Of a stretch of 64,000 nt of DNA, positions 1 to 10,773 are shown piece by piece. Location of the stretch: the NCBI RefSeq assembly GCF_015390235.1, contig NZ_VUOH01000006.1:62001-126000 (forward strand). The letters are read 5' to 3'. The stretch comes from Quadrisphaera sp. INWT6 (GTDB lineage: Bacteria > Actinomycetota > Actinomycetes > Actinomycetales > Quadrisphaeraceae). Every line of letters starts with the position of its first letter. Position 1 is the stretch's first letter. Under the pieces are notes generated by a model. The model did no database searches and was not told where the DNA came from. It worked only from the letters and a program-made list of their open reading frames with translations. Both the position numbers and the translations under genes were made by a program.

Positions 1-888
1 GACCCAGCCGTCGGAGTGGACGGTGACGTGGGTGGAGCGGCGCTCGAGGTCGTCGGGGTCGAAGCCGCGGTCGGCACGGTCGGGGTCCAGGGTGTGGGCC
101 AAAGTGGTGCACACCAGCTGGGCCTGTGTGTGGCTCAGGCCGGGCAGCGCCTCGGCGAGGTAGGCGTCGGCGGTGGGCATGCAGGCGCGCCGAATGCGGG
201 CGGGCAGGTCTGCCAGGGTGCGCTGGGCCAGGGCGGCGATGTCGGTGGAGACGGTGCCGGCGGCGTGGGCGGCGCCGAGCAGCCCCAGGGCGACCCGGGA
301 GGAACCAGCACCCGGTCCGGCGTCGACCCCAGGAGTGGTGGCCGCGCCGTCCGGGTCGTCGCCGCCCTCGTCAGCGCCGTCAGCGTCCTCGTCGGTGTGC
401 GCAGCGGGGGGCTGGACGGGTGGGGCTGTCAGGGCGGTGGCGAGCTTGAGGGTGGCGGCGGCGTTCCTGGGGTCGGCACCGGTGTGGGTGGCGAGCAGGT
501 CCACGGGGTCTGTGGCGCCCAGGGCGCGGACGTCGTCGGGGGTGAAGGAGGTGGCCAGGCGGGCGATGGCTGCGTCGGTGGTGTGACGGGTGGTGGCGAG
601 CTGGCGCAGGGCGTCCAGGCGCTGGGTGGGTCCGAGCGAGGTCAGGTGGGTCGTAGCGGTGACGGCCTGGTCCAGGGCGGTGCGGGCGGTGGTGAGGGCG
701 TCGGCCAGGGGCCCGGTCAGGGGCAGGGGTGGGAGGTCGCCGAAGAGTGCGCCCGGAAGCTCGCCGACGGCTGCAGGTCGGGGGGCGGCGCCCAGGGCGC
801 CGGGGGCCAGGGGTTCCCAGGTGGGGCCAGCACCTAGACCGCCGTCGTCGCCCTCTTCGCGAGGCGCGTCGGCGGCGGTCCAGGTCAT
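1..888 (-). CDS. DUF222 / HNH endonuclease family protein (N-terminal part, runs off window)
   Basis: Reading leftward from the ATG at 886-888, an uninterrupted frame of 296 codons reaches the window edge exactly in phase. It starts MTWTAADAPREEG and continues with Ala/Thr/Leu-rich helices, including LDALRQLATTRHTTDAAIARL, LPARIRRACMPTADAYLAEALPGL and a closing HVTVHSDGWV. This is the look of the DUF222 region that precedes a C-terminal HNH nuclease domain in a large actinobacterial family, often present in many copies per genome. The HNH motif would lie beyond the window. Residues about 145-175 form an acidic low-complexity insert. The family assignment rests on recognition of the DUF222 style; the nuclease activity is inferred. 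Confidence 0.75.
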   Translation of the reverse strand, partial: MTWTAADAPREEGDDGGLGAGPTWEPLAPGALGAAPRPAAVGELPGALFGDLPPLPLTGPLADALTTARTALDQAVTATTHLTSLGPTQRLDALRQLATTRHTTDAAIARLATSFTPDDVRALGATDPVDLLATHTGADPRNAAATLKLATALTAPPVQPPAAHTDEDADGADEGGDDPDGAATTPGVDAGPGAGSSRVALGLLGAAHAAGTVSTDIAALAQRTLADLPARIRRACMPTADAYLAEALPGLSHTQAQLVCTTLAHTLDPDRADRGFDPDDLERRSTHVTVHSDGWV

Positions 889-1198
889 GTGGAGGACGCT
901 AGGGGTGACCTCCGACAGTCGAATGCACGTTCAAAGACCCTGCACAGAGGCATGATCGACGCAAGTCGAGATTCACTCGAACAGAGCACCGAGCAGACTC
1001 GGGAGGATCAGCCCACGAGCGTCTCGGCCCCTGTCACCACCGGCAAGTCCGGGGCGCGCGTGTGGTGCGGCCCCGGGGTCCACCGCACGCAGGACGACCC
1101 CGCGAGGCCCGTCGACGAGGCGGCCCGCCCGACGCGGCTCGGCCAGCACGGCATCGCGTGCCCCACCGTCGCCAGCACCGCCGCGCCCGGGGCACGAG
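889..1198. other. Intergenic stretch without a supportable gene
   Basis: About 310 bases between the start of the DUF222 gene and the end of a small leftward frame. An open leftward frame exists (ending at 973) but its third codon positions are far less G/C-rich than in neighbouring genes, so it is not called. The AT-richer stretch 900-990 is the likely promoter zone of the DUF222 gene. Confidence 0.4.
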
Positions 1199-1400
1199 CT
1201 AGGAGCGCGTGAGCTCCGCGGGCAGGACGACGTCGAGCGCGGCCCGGGCCTCGGCCGGGGTGCAACCCAGGCGGTGCGCCACCGCCGCGTGGCCAGCCGC
1301 AGCAGCGGCCAGCGCCCGCGAGCGCTCGATGCCGCGGGGGTCGAGGTCGCCGCCGTCGTCACCGCCCCCCGGGCTGGCCGAGGTGCCCGGCGAGCTGGGG
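1199..1400 (-). CDS. Small hypothetical protein, probably frameshifted at a G run
   Basis: A leftward frame ending in TAG at 1199-1201 encodes the coding-looking segment DDGGDLDPRGIERSRAL, then an alanine-rich helix, then GCTPAEARAALDVVLPAEL. Its codons show the strong G/C third-position bias of real genes here. Upstream of a run of six G (about 1373) the coding-looking frame switches to one reading TPIPQLAGHLGQPGG, so a one-base indel probably splits the gene. No convincing start codon is visible and the left boundary is approximate. Function unknown. Confidence 0.3.
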
Positions 1401-1469
1401 GATCGGCGTGCGCCGCAGCGTCGGCGCTGCGCCAGCGGAGCAGCCCGTCGCGGTGCCTACCCTCGGTCC

Positions 1470-1724
1470 GTGAGCACCCGCCCCCGCCCGCGGCCGTGGC
1501 TGGTCCTGTGGCTGTGGCTCGCGGTGCCGTTCCTCCTGGTCGCCGCGGCCGTCACCGCCCTGCCGATGGCGTTCGAGGAGACCCGTGCCGACCGCGCCGA
1601 CGCCGTCGCCTCCCTGTGGCCGCCCGTGGTGGCGCTCCTCGCGCTCGCCGCCCTCGCCGCCGCAGCCGGCTGGCGCGTCTCACGCCGGCACGGCGCAGAA
1701 ACCGCTGGCCTCCCGCCCAGCTGA
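1470..1724 (+). CDS. Small two-helix membrane protein
   Basis: An 84-residue protein starting at GTG 1470. TACCCT at 1458-1463 lies six bases before the GTG, a standard leaderless actinobacterial promoter, which decides the start. Residues about 10-30 (WLVLWLWLAVPFLLVAAAV) and about 50-70 (WPPVVALLALAALAAAAGW) are hydrophobic helices joined by an acidic loop, with a basic C-terminus. No family is recognised. It is followed after two bases by the next gene, so it is likely the first gene of a three-gene transcript up to 2568. Confidence 0.6.
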   Translation: MSTRPRPRPWLVLWLWLAVPFLLVAAAVTALPMAFEETRADRADAVASLWPPVVALLALAALAAAAGWRVSRRHGAETAGLPPS

Positions 1725-1726
1725 CG

Positions 1727-2134
1727 ATGACCATGGGCGCCGTGTCCCGCCGCGCTGCTGCACCCGCCGCACCCGCCGGACCCGGTGACCACTTCGGCCA
1801 CCCGCTGGAGCTCGATGCCCCGTCGTGGACCGACGACGGCCGCTTCTGGGACGGCCAGCGCCTCCACGCGCTGGACGACGACGACGTCCGCCGCCACCAG
1901 GCCGCACTCCTCGCGGAGGCCGACGTCGTGGTGGAGGCCCTGGACGACTGCACCCCCGGCAGCCCCGAGGTCGGCGGGCTGCGCGTGCTGTCGGAGGCGT
2001 CGCGGGCGCGCCTCGCCAGCGCGGGCTTCGTGCGCCTCGCCCGAGGTGCCGTGCAGTCGTGGCGCGCCGCGGACGGCACCCGCCTCGTCCTGCTGACCGG
2101 TCCCGTCACCCGCCCCCGGCTGGACGAGCCGTGA
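1727..2134 (+). CDS. Hypothetical protein, 135 aa
   Basis: Starts at ATG 1727, with a second in-frame ATG at 1733, two bases after the preceding stop. An Ala/Pro-rich N-terminus is followed by a compact domain: LDAPSWTDDGRFWDGQRLHAL, then an acidic helix with DDVRRHQAALLAEADVVVEAL, then GGLRVLSEASRARLASAGFVRLARGAV, ending in a beta-rich RLVLLTGP. The middle looks like a helix-turn segment but no family is recognised. Its stop overlaps the next start (GTGA at 2131-2134), implying translational coupling. Confidence 0.55.
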   Translation: MTMGAVSRRAAAPAAPAGPGDHFGHPLELDAPSWTDDGRFWDGQRLHALDDDDVRRHQAALLAEADVVVEALDDCTPGSPEVGGLRVLSEASRARLASAGFVRLARGAVQSWRAADGTRLVLLTGPVTRPRLDEP

Positions 2135-2568
2135 GCCGCCGCCGGCAGAGCAGCCAACTGCCCGCGGGACCGGCGGTCGACGTCGTCGTCCACCTGGGCG
2201 GCTGGGAGCACTCCTGCTGCGGTGACGCCGTGGAGCGCGACCAGCTCGTGGAGTGGGGCTGCCTGCGCACCACCGGCGACGACGGCGCGAGCGGCACAGG
2301 CGGTCTGCGGCTCACGAGGACCCACCACCACCTCGAGCCGGAGGTCGACGTCCGCGGCCGGGTCGTCGACCTGCTCGTGGTCCGCGCGAGCGGCGAGCCC
2401 GAGCCCGTCCACCGGGTGCCGAGCGGACGGGCCCTGCGGGGGTTCGACCCCGACGACGACGGCCACCTCGAGCAGCTCTGGACCGGCGTCGACCTCCCCT
2501 CCGGCGAGGAGTTCTTCGTCGTCGTCAGGTCACCCGTCCGACCCGCGCCGAGCCCTCAGGTGAAGTAG
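2131..2568 (+). CDS. DUF6578-like hypothetical protein
   Basis: 145 residues from GTG 2131, coupled to the upstream gene by a 4-base overlap. Residues 16-45 read VDVVVHLGGWEHSCCGDAVE followed by VEWGCL. The 'xxWxxxCCGxxF/V..GDxVxW' layout is what I associate with the small actinobacterial DUF6578 family; this is recognition by pattern, not a search. The remainder has TRTHHHLEPEVDVRGRVVDL and a C-terminal beta strand EEFFVVVRS. Function unknown. Its last 13 bases overlap the 3' end of the convergent radical SAM gene. Confidence 0.55.
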   Translation: MSRRRQSSQLPAGPAVDVVVHLGGWEHSCCGDAVERDQLVEWGCLRTTGDDGASGTGGLRLTRTHHHLEPEVDVRGRVVDLLVVRASGEPEPVHRVPSGRALRGFDPDDDGHLEQLWTGVDLPSGEEFFVVVRSPVRPAPSPQVK

Positions 2569-3728
2569 AGCAACCTCGCCGCGGGCACCCGCGCGGCCAG
2601 CTCGCGCTGGAACCAGGTGCGGACGTCGACCATCACGTCCTTCGGGTAGACGTGCTTCACCGACCCGTACTTGCCGCGCTTGGTGGTCCGCTGCTCCGGG
2701 TCCATCTCGAGCTTCGTGCCGGGGTACCAGCCGAGCAGCACGTCGCGGCTCTTCGGGGTGAACCGGTGGGTGATCACCTCGGCGGTCAGGTCGAGGTCCG
2801 GCGCGCCGGCCACCGCGGCGGCGACGTCGTCGAGCAGCTGCCCGTACGCCTCCTGCCAGCCGGGCGCGGGGATGACGGGCGCGATCGTCAGCCCCACCGG
2901 GTACCCGGCGAGCGCCAGGCGGCGCAGCGCGCCGAGCCGCTCGCGCACGCGGGCGGTGCCGCCCTCGAACCGCTCACCGCCGCTGGGCCCGGCGCTGTTG
3001 ACGCTGAAGCGCACGCGGGTGCGGCGCCCGTGCGGGAGGGCGAGCAGCGGCTCGACGTCGTCGAACTTGGTGGTGAACCGCAGGCCCACCGGGCTCGGCC
3101 ACTCCGTGGTGCCGACGTGGGCGATGGTCGCGGCCAGCGAGCCGGTGAGGTGCTCGATGCCGAGGGGGTCGGTGTAGCAGGACGCCTCGAAGGTGGTGCC
3201 CTCGCCGTGGCGCTCGGTGCCGGTGGTGACGCCGCCGCGGCCGACGTGCGCGTCGATGGCGGAGAGCACCTCGGGCAGGTCGGCGTAGACGCGCGTGACC
3301 GGCGGGCCCGCGAGCGACCCGGCGAGGTAGCAGTACTGGCAGTGCGCGGGGCAGCCGACGGCGAGGTCGAGGCGCCAGTCGGCGCTGGGCGGGATCGGCA
3401 CCAGCTTCCGGGCCGACGGCGGCGAGGTCACCACCGCCATCGTCGACTTGGCGAGGGCGTAGGTGGCGCGCTCGTCGTCGCCGCGCAGCGAGGGAAGGCG
3501 GTCGGCGCGCAGCAGCTGCACGTCCTCGACGCCGGCGGCGGTGACCCGCTCGACGATTTGCCGCCCGTGCGGCGTCTCAGCGGCGGACGCCGTCACCAGG
3601 ACGCGCTTCGGGAGCCAGCGGCGGGGCGCCCGGCCGGCGGTGGGAGCGGTGGGCAGGGCCTCCGAGACGTCGGGGGAGACGTCAGGGGTGGCGGCGGGGG
3701 GTGCGGCGGTGGGCATCGCGGTCGGCAT
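2556..3728 (-). CDS. splB: Spore photoproduct lyase-like radical SAM protein
   Basis: A 390-residue protein from ATG 3728, preceded by an AGGTG Shine-Dalgarno. An Ala/Pro/Thr-rich leader of about 35 residues precedes the body. The radical SAM cluster motif is CPAHCQYC (C126, C130, C133), the CxxxCxxC spacing of spore photoproduct lyases. The segment EASCYTDPLGIEHLTGSL (C184) matches the region carrying the hydrogen-donor cysteine of Bacillus SplB. It would reverse the 5-thyminyl-5,6-dihydrothymine lesion, or act on another DNA photoproduct. Such SPL-family proteins are known in actinobacteria that do not form endospores, so the substrate is uncertain. It is divergent from the HD gene and overlaps the preceding rightward gene end-to-end by 13 bases. 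Confidence 0.85.
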   Translation of the reverse strand: MPTAMPTAAPPAATPDVSPDVSEALPTAPTAGRAPRRWLPKRVLVTASAAETPHGRQIVERVTAAGVEDVQLLRADRLPSLRGDDERATYALAKSTMAVVTSPPSARKLVPIPPSADWRLDLAVGCPAHCQYCYLAGSLAGPPVTRVYADLPEVLSAIDAHVGRGGVTTGTERHGEGTTFEASCYTDPLGIEHLTGSLAATIAHVGTTEWPSPVGLRFTTKFDDVEPLLALPHGRRTRVRFSVNSAGPSGGERFEGGTARVRERLGALRRLALAGYPVGLTIAPVIPAPGWQEAYGQLLDDVAAAVAGAPDLDLTAEVITHRFTPKSRDVLLGWYPGTKLEMDPEQRTTKRGKYGSVKHVYPKDVMVDVRTWFQRELAARVPAARLLYFT

Positions 3729-3795
3729 CACCTGGTGCAACACCCGTGCTCGGGGTCGCGTTCCGCAGACGGGGCTGACCACTAGCGTCAGCCGT

Positions 3796-4622
3796 GTGAC
3801 GCTGCCCACGCCCGCCCCCGCCGAGGCTGCGCCCGACGCCGGGCTCGACGCCGGGCTGGCCGCAGCGCTCACCGAGCTCCCCCTCAAGGACATGGAGGGC
3901 GCCCTGCTCGCGACCGCGCTGCTGCGCGCGGTGGACCCCCTCGACGGCCAGCACGTGGTGCGCCGCGCCGTCGAGCTGGCCGGCTACCTGCACCGCGACG
4001 CCACCCGCGCCCGCCGCGGCCCCCTCCCCCGCGACAGCTACATCACCCACCCGCTGCGCGGCGCCCTGCGGCTGCACCGCTGGGGCGTGACCGACCTCGA
4101 CGTCCTGGTCGCCGCGGTGCTGCACGACGTCGTGGAGGACGCCGCGCCCGAGCTGCTGGCCCTGGCCGGGCTCCCGGTGCCCGACGACGACGCCACCGCA
4201 GCCGCCAGCGCGCTCCACGACGTCATCGCCCCCGCGTTCGGCTCACGCGTCGCGCACCTCGTGTCCGCGGTGAGCAACCCCGCCGGCCCGCGCCGGCCGA
4301 CCCCGAGGAGCGCCGCCGGGCCTACCGCGAGCACGTGCTCGAGGCGGTCCGCAGCGACCCCGCGGTGCTGCTGGTGAAGACGACGGACCTCTACGACAAC
4401 GCCGGCTCCCTGCACCACCACGCAGGGGAGCACCCCGACCAGGTGCGCCGCCTGGCCCGCAAGTACGCGCCGCTGCTGGCCCCGGTGCGCGCCGAGCTGG
4501 CGCGGCAGCGCCCGCTGGACGACGACGCGCTCGACGTCCTGCTCACCGACCTGGCGACCATCGAGTCCGGCCTCACCGACCTCCTCAGCGCACCGGCGGG
4601 GCGACCACCAGCTCCTCGCTGA
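3796..4622 (+). CDS. HD-domain (guanosine polyphosphate hydrolase-like) protein, frameshifted
   Basis: Starts at GTG 3796, seven bases after a TAGCGT -10 element (3783-3788). An N-terminal helical part is followed by an HD phosphohydrolase core: YITHPLRGALRLH and VLVAAVLHDVVEDA, the H...HD...D arrangement of RelA/SpoT-type hydrolase domains. Around 4296 the frame breaks: ...VSNPAGPRRP in frame one continues as DPEERRRAYREHVLEAV and VLLVKTTDLYDNAGSL in another frame, ending at 4622. One missing base, most simply one C (CGG CCC GAC), restores a 275-residue protein. The last 38 bases overlap the convergent reductase gene. Substrate not determined. Confidence 0.75.
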
Positions 4623-5574
4623 CAGCTCGTGACACGCACGGCATGACGGCGCCGGCGCGCTCGCCCTCGTCGAGGACGACGTCGCGGTGGTGCGCCTCCC
4701 CCGCCACGAGCCGGAGCCGGCACGTGCCGCAGGTCCCGGCCTCGCAGTCGCCGTCGACGGGCAGCCCGGCACCGCGCAGCGCCGCCAGCAGGGACCGGTC
4801 GGCCGGCACCTCGACGCGCTCGCCGGTCGGCTCCCACACGGCGGTGAACGGCTCGGCGCCGATGCCGGTGGCGTCGACCCCCGCGAACTCCTCCACGTGC
4901 ACGCGGCTCGGCCGCCAGTGCACGGTCAGGGCGCGCACCTCGTCGAGCAGCGCCGTCGGGCCGCAGCAGTACACGCGCGCGTCGTCGTCGGGCTCGGCCA
5001 GCCACGGCCACAGGTCGAGCCGGCCCCTCCCCGCGCCGCCGGAGCTCCCCGTGCTGCCGGCGCTGTGGTGCACCACCGCGCCGTCGGCCGTCATCTCCTC
5101 CAGGAACGGCGTGCTCGCGGCGTCGCGCGTCAGGTACAGCACCTCCACGGCGGCGTCTCCGCGGGCGCGCAGCTCCTGCGCCATCGCCCGGACCGGGGTG
5201 ATGCCGATCCCGCCCGCGATGAGCACGTACCGCCGCGCCGGCAGCAGCGCGAAGGCGTTGCGGGGCGGGGTCACCTCGAGCTGGTGGCCGACGCGCACGT
5301 CGTCGTGCAGGCTCACCGAGCCCCCGCGCCCGCCCAGCGCCACCTCGGAGCGCCGCACCGCGATGACGTAGCGCCGCGGGGCCGTGCTGCCGGCCTCGGC
5401 GAGGCTGTAGCTGGGCCGCCGGCCGCTCGGCGCGGTGACCGTGACGTGCGCCCCGGCGTCGTACCCGGGCAGGGCCGAGCCGTCGGGTGCGGCGAGGGCG
5501 AGCAGGACGACGTCGCGGGTGAGCTCCCGGCGCTCCTCGACCACCAGGCGCAGCAGCTCAGGCAGCGAACCCAC
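4585..5574 (-). CDS. PDR/VanB-type oxidoreductase (FMN/FAD + NAD + [2Fe-2S])
   Basis: 329 residues. The flavin-binding segment RRPSYSLAEAG (about 52-62) carries the R-x-Y-S signature. The nucleotide-binding GGIGITPVRAMAQEL is at about 126-140 and CCGPTALLDEVRAL follows near 210. The C-terminal plant-type ferredoxin domain has CEAGTCGTC and a fourth Cys in MPCVSRAV. This order (reductase then ferredoxin) is the phthalate dioxygenase reductase class, passing electrons from NAD(P)H to a Rieske oxygenase or similar partner. Its start overlaps the end of the MOSC gene by 17 bases, so the two are co-translated and the partner may be a molybdenum-cofactor protein rather than an oxygenase. Confidence 0.85.
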   Translation of the reverse strand: MGSLPELLRLVVEERRELTRDVVLLALAAPDGSALPGYDAGAHVTVTAPSGRRPSYSLAEAGSTAPRRYVIAVRRSEVALGGRGGSVSLHDDVRVGHQLEVTPPRNAFALLPARRYVLIAGGIGITPVRAMAQELRARGDAAVEVLYLTRDAASTPFLEEMTADGAVVHHSAGSTGSSGGAGRGRLDLWPWLAEPDDDARVYCCGPTALLDEVRALTVHWRPSRVHVEEFAGVDATGIGAEPFTAVWEPTGERVEVPADRSLLAALRGAGLPVDGDCEAGTCGTCRLRLVAGEAHHRDVVLDEGERAGAVMPCVSRAVSEELVVAPPVR

Positions 5575-6346
5575 CCCGCTCCAGCACGTCGCCGCGGGCC
5601 AGCCGGCCGCCGTCGACCACCTCGGCGTACACGCCCATGTAGGCGTGGCCGTAGTGCTCCACGAGGAGCCGCGGCACCGGCAGGTCGCGGACGGGGCTGC
5701 CGGGCCGCACCTCGGTGGCGGCGCAGCGCTCGGTGACCGCCATCCCCCGCAGGCGCACGCCGCCCAGGGTGAACTCGCGGCCCACGAGGCCGAGCTCCTC
5801 CCACGCCGGCAGGCCGGCCAGGTGCACGTTGCCGCGGAAGCGCAGCGGGTCGACCTCGGCGCCGACGCGCCGGGCGAGGTCGGCCACCGACGCGAGGTTG
5901 ATGACCGAGACGAACTCCATGGCCCGGTCGGAGTCGGGGGCGCAGTCGGTGAAGCGCCGTCCGGCGTCGCGGGCGAGCACCGGGCGCACGCCGTCGGGCA
6001 GGTCGAGCACGCGGGCGAAGAAGGACAGTGCGTCCTCCCGGCCGGCCTCCCGGGAGAGGTCGGCGGTCAGCACGCGGTGGCCGCGGACGTCGGCGGTGAG
6101 CACCTGCGTCGCGGGGTCGAGGTGGGTGTCGAGCCCGGCCAAGCGCGCCTCGGCGACGAGCACGTAGAACGACCGCTTGGAGATGCCGTGGTCGAGCCCC
6201 GGCGCGTACGGACCGTCGGGGCGGGCGAGCGCGAGCACCCTGTCGGAGGGGAACGCGCGTCCCGGTTCCAGGAGCACGTCGTCGAGCGGCTGCGGCGTCA
6301 GCCCCTTGACCGGGTAGACGAACAGCCCGTCGACGCGCGCGCTCAC
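5558..6346 (-). CDS. MOSC domain protein
   Basis: 262 residues from GTG 6346. The N-terminus VDGLFVYPVKGLTPQPLD is the beta-barrel MOSC_N signature. The C-terminal half has FTDCAPDSDRAMEFVSVINLAS, FRGNVHLAGLPAWEEL and CAATEVRPG with the conserved MOSC cysteine (TERCAATEV). MOSC proteins bind the molybdenum cofactor or carry sulfur/metal groups, as in mARC and YiiM/YcbX enzymes. Translational overlap with a ferredoxin-type reductase at its 3' end parallels YcbX-type systems that reduce N-hydroxylated compounds; that function is inferred from context. Confidence 0.85.
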   Translation of the reverse strand: MSARVDGLFVYPVKGLTPQPLDDVLLEPGRAFPSDRVLALARPDGPYAPGLDHGISKRSFYVLVAEARLAGLDTHLDPATQVLTADVRGHRVLTADLSREAGREDALSFFARVLDLPDGVRPVLARDAGRRFTDCAPDSDRAMEFVSVINLASVADLARRVGAEVDPLRFRGNVHLAGLPAWEELGLVGREFTLGGVRLRGMAVTERCAATEVRPGSPVRDLPVPRLLVEHYGHAYMGVYAEVVDGGRLARGDVLERGGFAA

Positions 6347-6380
6347 CGCCGCATCATCGCGCGCCGCCGCCCACCGCCGG

Positions 6381-7154
6381 TCAGCGGATCGTGTAACCGC
6401 CGTCGACCACGAGGTCGGCGCCGTTGACCATGTCGGCCGCACCGCTGGCCAGGAACAGCGCCGCTCCCGCGATCTCGCGCGGCAGCGCGAAGCGCCCCAC
6501 GGGGATCTCCACCCTGGCCGCCTCGCCCTTCTCCCCCGCCCACGCCTTCCTGCCGAGCTCGGTGAGCACCACCGTCGGGGAGATGGCGTTGGCGGTGACG
6601 CCGCGCCCCGCCCACTCGGCGGCCAGCACGCGCGTCAGCCCGAGCACGCCGCCTTGGAGGCGCAGTACGCGGCGTGCTCCAGCAGCCCGACGCTGGCCGC
6701 CTGGCTCGCGAGGTTGATGACCTTGCCCCGGCCCGCGGCGAGCATGTGCTGGCCCACCGCCTGGCTCATGAGGAACGTGCCGGTGAGGTTGACCGCGATG
6801 GTGCGGTCCCACGCCCGGGTGGTGAGCTCCTCGGCGGGGGCGAGGTCGACGATGCCGGCGCAGTTCACCAGCACGTCGACGTGCTCGGCGCGCTCGACCG
6901 CGGCGTCGGCGGCCGCCTGCGCGGAGTCCGCGTCGGAGACGTCGCACCCGAGCCCGAACGCGCCCCCGCCCAGCTCAGCAGCGCGGCGCCCAGCGGCCTC
7001 CGCGTCGAGGTCGACGACGACGACGCGGGCGCCCGCCTGCCGCGAACGCACCGGCGATGGCGCTGCCGATCCCCGAGACGCCGCCCGTCACCAGGGCGAC
7101 CTTCCCGTCGAGGCGGAAGGAGAGGTCGACGTCGGCGTCGCTGAGCTCGCTCAT
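6381..7154 (-). CDS. SDR-family oxidoreductase, two apparent frameshifts
   Basis: Starts at ATG 7154 (MSELSDADVDLSFRLDGK). The Rossmann motif GGVSGIG, the VLVNCAGI strand, the catalytic Ser region NLASQAAS and YCASKAA (YxxxK) are all present, with the C-terminus DLVVDGGYTIR typical of classical short-chain dehydrogenases. The frame changes twice: near 7045 an extra G follows AFAA, and near 6650 one G is missing in a GCGGCG(G)TG run after YCASKAA. The two shifts cancel, giving 258 codons, the family's normal length. It is most likely an intact gene with two sequencing errors; substrate unknown. It lies 34 bases upstream of the MOSC gene on the same strand. Confidence 0.75.
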
Positions 7155-7222
7155 GGGCCCACCCAACCCCCTCGAGGCTCCGGCGGCGAGCGCCGGGACC
7201 TGGAGGGGGTCGGGCGGCAGTC

Positions 7223-9568
<2,346 letters not shown>

Positions 9569-9947
9569 GGCTGGGGCCTCTCGGAGAGCGGGGCGGCAGG
9601 GCCTCTGCTCACGGGGTCGCGGTGCCCGCGGGGGCTGCGCGCCGGCAGGGACACGACTGCGTCACCGCGCCCGCTGCTGCCCCGCAGGGTCACCCGCCCC
9701 GTCCTCCGACAGGACCGCTCGACGCTCCCCGACCTACCGCCGCGGTGATCGTAGGTCGGCGCCCGCCACCCCGCCCCCTGTGACGATCTTCGCTGGCCAG
9801 CGCCCTCCCCGTGGTCTGTTCCGGGGCCCGGTCCGAGCCCTGCCCTGGCTCCCCCGGGGCTCGGCGGGTCGGAGGCGGATAGCGTCGCGGCGCCGGCTCG
9901 CGCAGCGGGCCCCCACGACAGCCCCCGGCCAGGAGCACCCGAGCACC
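9569..9947. promoter_or_regulatory. Divergent katG / TrmH intergenic region with a dyad
   Basis: 379 bases between two divergent starts, without a gene. A perfect 9-base inverted repeat (CCGACCTAC at 9729-9737, GTAGGTCGG at 9751-9759, 13-base spacer) sits about 160 bases upstream of katG. It could be an operator or a short hairpin. GCTGGCCAGC at about 9792-9801 is a further small palindrome. No recognisable OxyR or Fur consensus is seen. Confidence 0.4.
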
Positions 9948-10773
9948 GTGATCCACCTCACCGACCCCACCGACGAGCGCCTGCACGACTACACGGGCCT
10001 GACCGACGTCGCTCTCCGGCGCGTCCGCGAGCCCGCCGAGGGCCTCTTCATCGCCGAGTCGAGCCAGGTGATCCGCCGGGCCCTGCGCGCCGGGCACCGC
10101 CCGCGCTCGCTGCTCACCGCCCCGCGCTGGCTCCCCGACCTCGCCCGACGTCCTCGCCGCCTGCGAGGAGGCCGGGGCCGAGGTGTTCGTGGCGGAGGAG
10201 GACGTGCTGGAGGCCATCACCGGCTTCCACGTGCACCGCGGGGCCATCGCCTCGATGCACCGCCCCGTGCTCGCCCCCGTCGCCGACCTGCTCCGCGGCG
10301 CGCGCACGGTAGCCGTGCTGGAGGACGTCGTCGACCACACCAACACGGGTGCCGTCTTCAGGTCGGCCGCGGGCCTCGGTGTGGACGCGGTGCTCGTGAC
10401 CCCGCGCTGCGCCGACCCGCTCTACCGCCGCAGCGTGCGCGTCAGCATGGGCACCGTCTTCCAGGTGCCCTGGACCCGCATCGAGCCGTGGCCGGCCGGC
10501 GTCGACCAGCTCAAGGACGCCGGCTTCCACGTCGCGGCCCTCGCCCTGTCCGACGACTCCGTGCCCCTGCAGGACTTCGCCCGCCACCGCCCCGACAGGC
10601 TCGCCCTGCTGCTCGGCACCGAGGGAGCGGGCCTGACCCCCGCCAGCGTCGCCGCCGCCGACACCGTCGTGCGCATCCCCATGCACGGCGGAGTGGACTC
10701 CCTCAACGTCGCCGCCGCCAGCGCCGTCGCCTTCTGGGCCCTGGGGGCCGACGCCACTCCCCCACCGGCATAG
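9948..10773 (+). CDS. TrmH/SpoU family RNA 2'-O-methyltransferase, frameshifted
   Basis: Starts at GTG 9948 with AGGAG at 9931-9935. The N-terminal substrate-binding part reads LIAESSQVIRRAL (as EGLFIAESSQV). The SpoU methyltransferase core has VAVLEDVVDHTNTGAVFRSA (motif 1 N and R), the LLLGTEGAGLT knot motif and the C-terminal IPMHGGVDSLNVAAASAVAFW (motif 3), all needed for the trefoil knot and SAM binding. One extra C near 10144 shifts the frame between WLPDLA and DVLAACEEAGAEVF. Removing it gives about 274 residues, normal for the family. It methylates ribose 2'-OH in rRNA or tRNA. A deleted second copy of its core lies at 22858-23142. Confidence 0.85.

Noticed and set aside
973..1362. 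Leftward 129-codon open frame
   Set aside because: Third-position G/C is weak compared with neighbours and no start signal or family match is visible.
3796..4622. Programmed frameshift in the HD gene
   Set aside because: No slippery heptamer or downstream pseudoknot was seen, and similar single-base indels occur in seven or more unrelated genes, so sequencing error is simpler.
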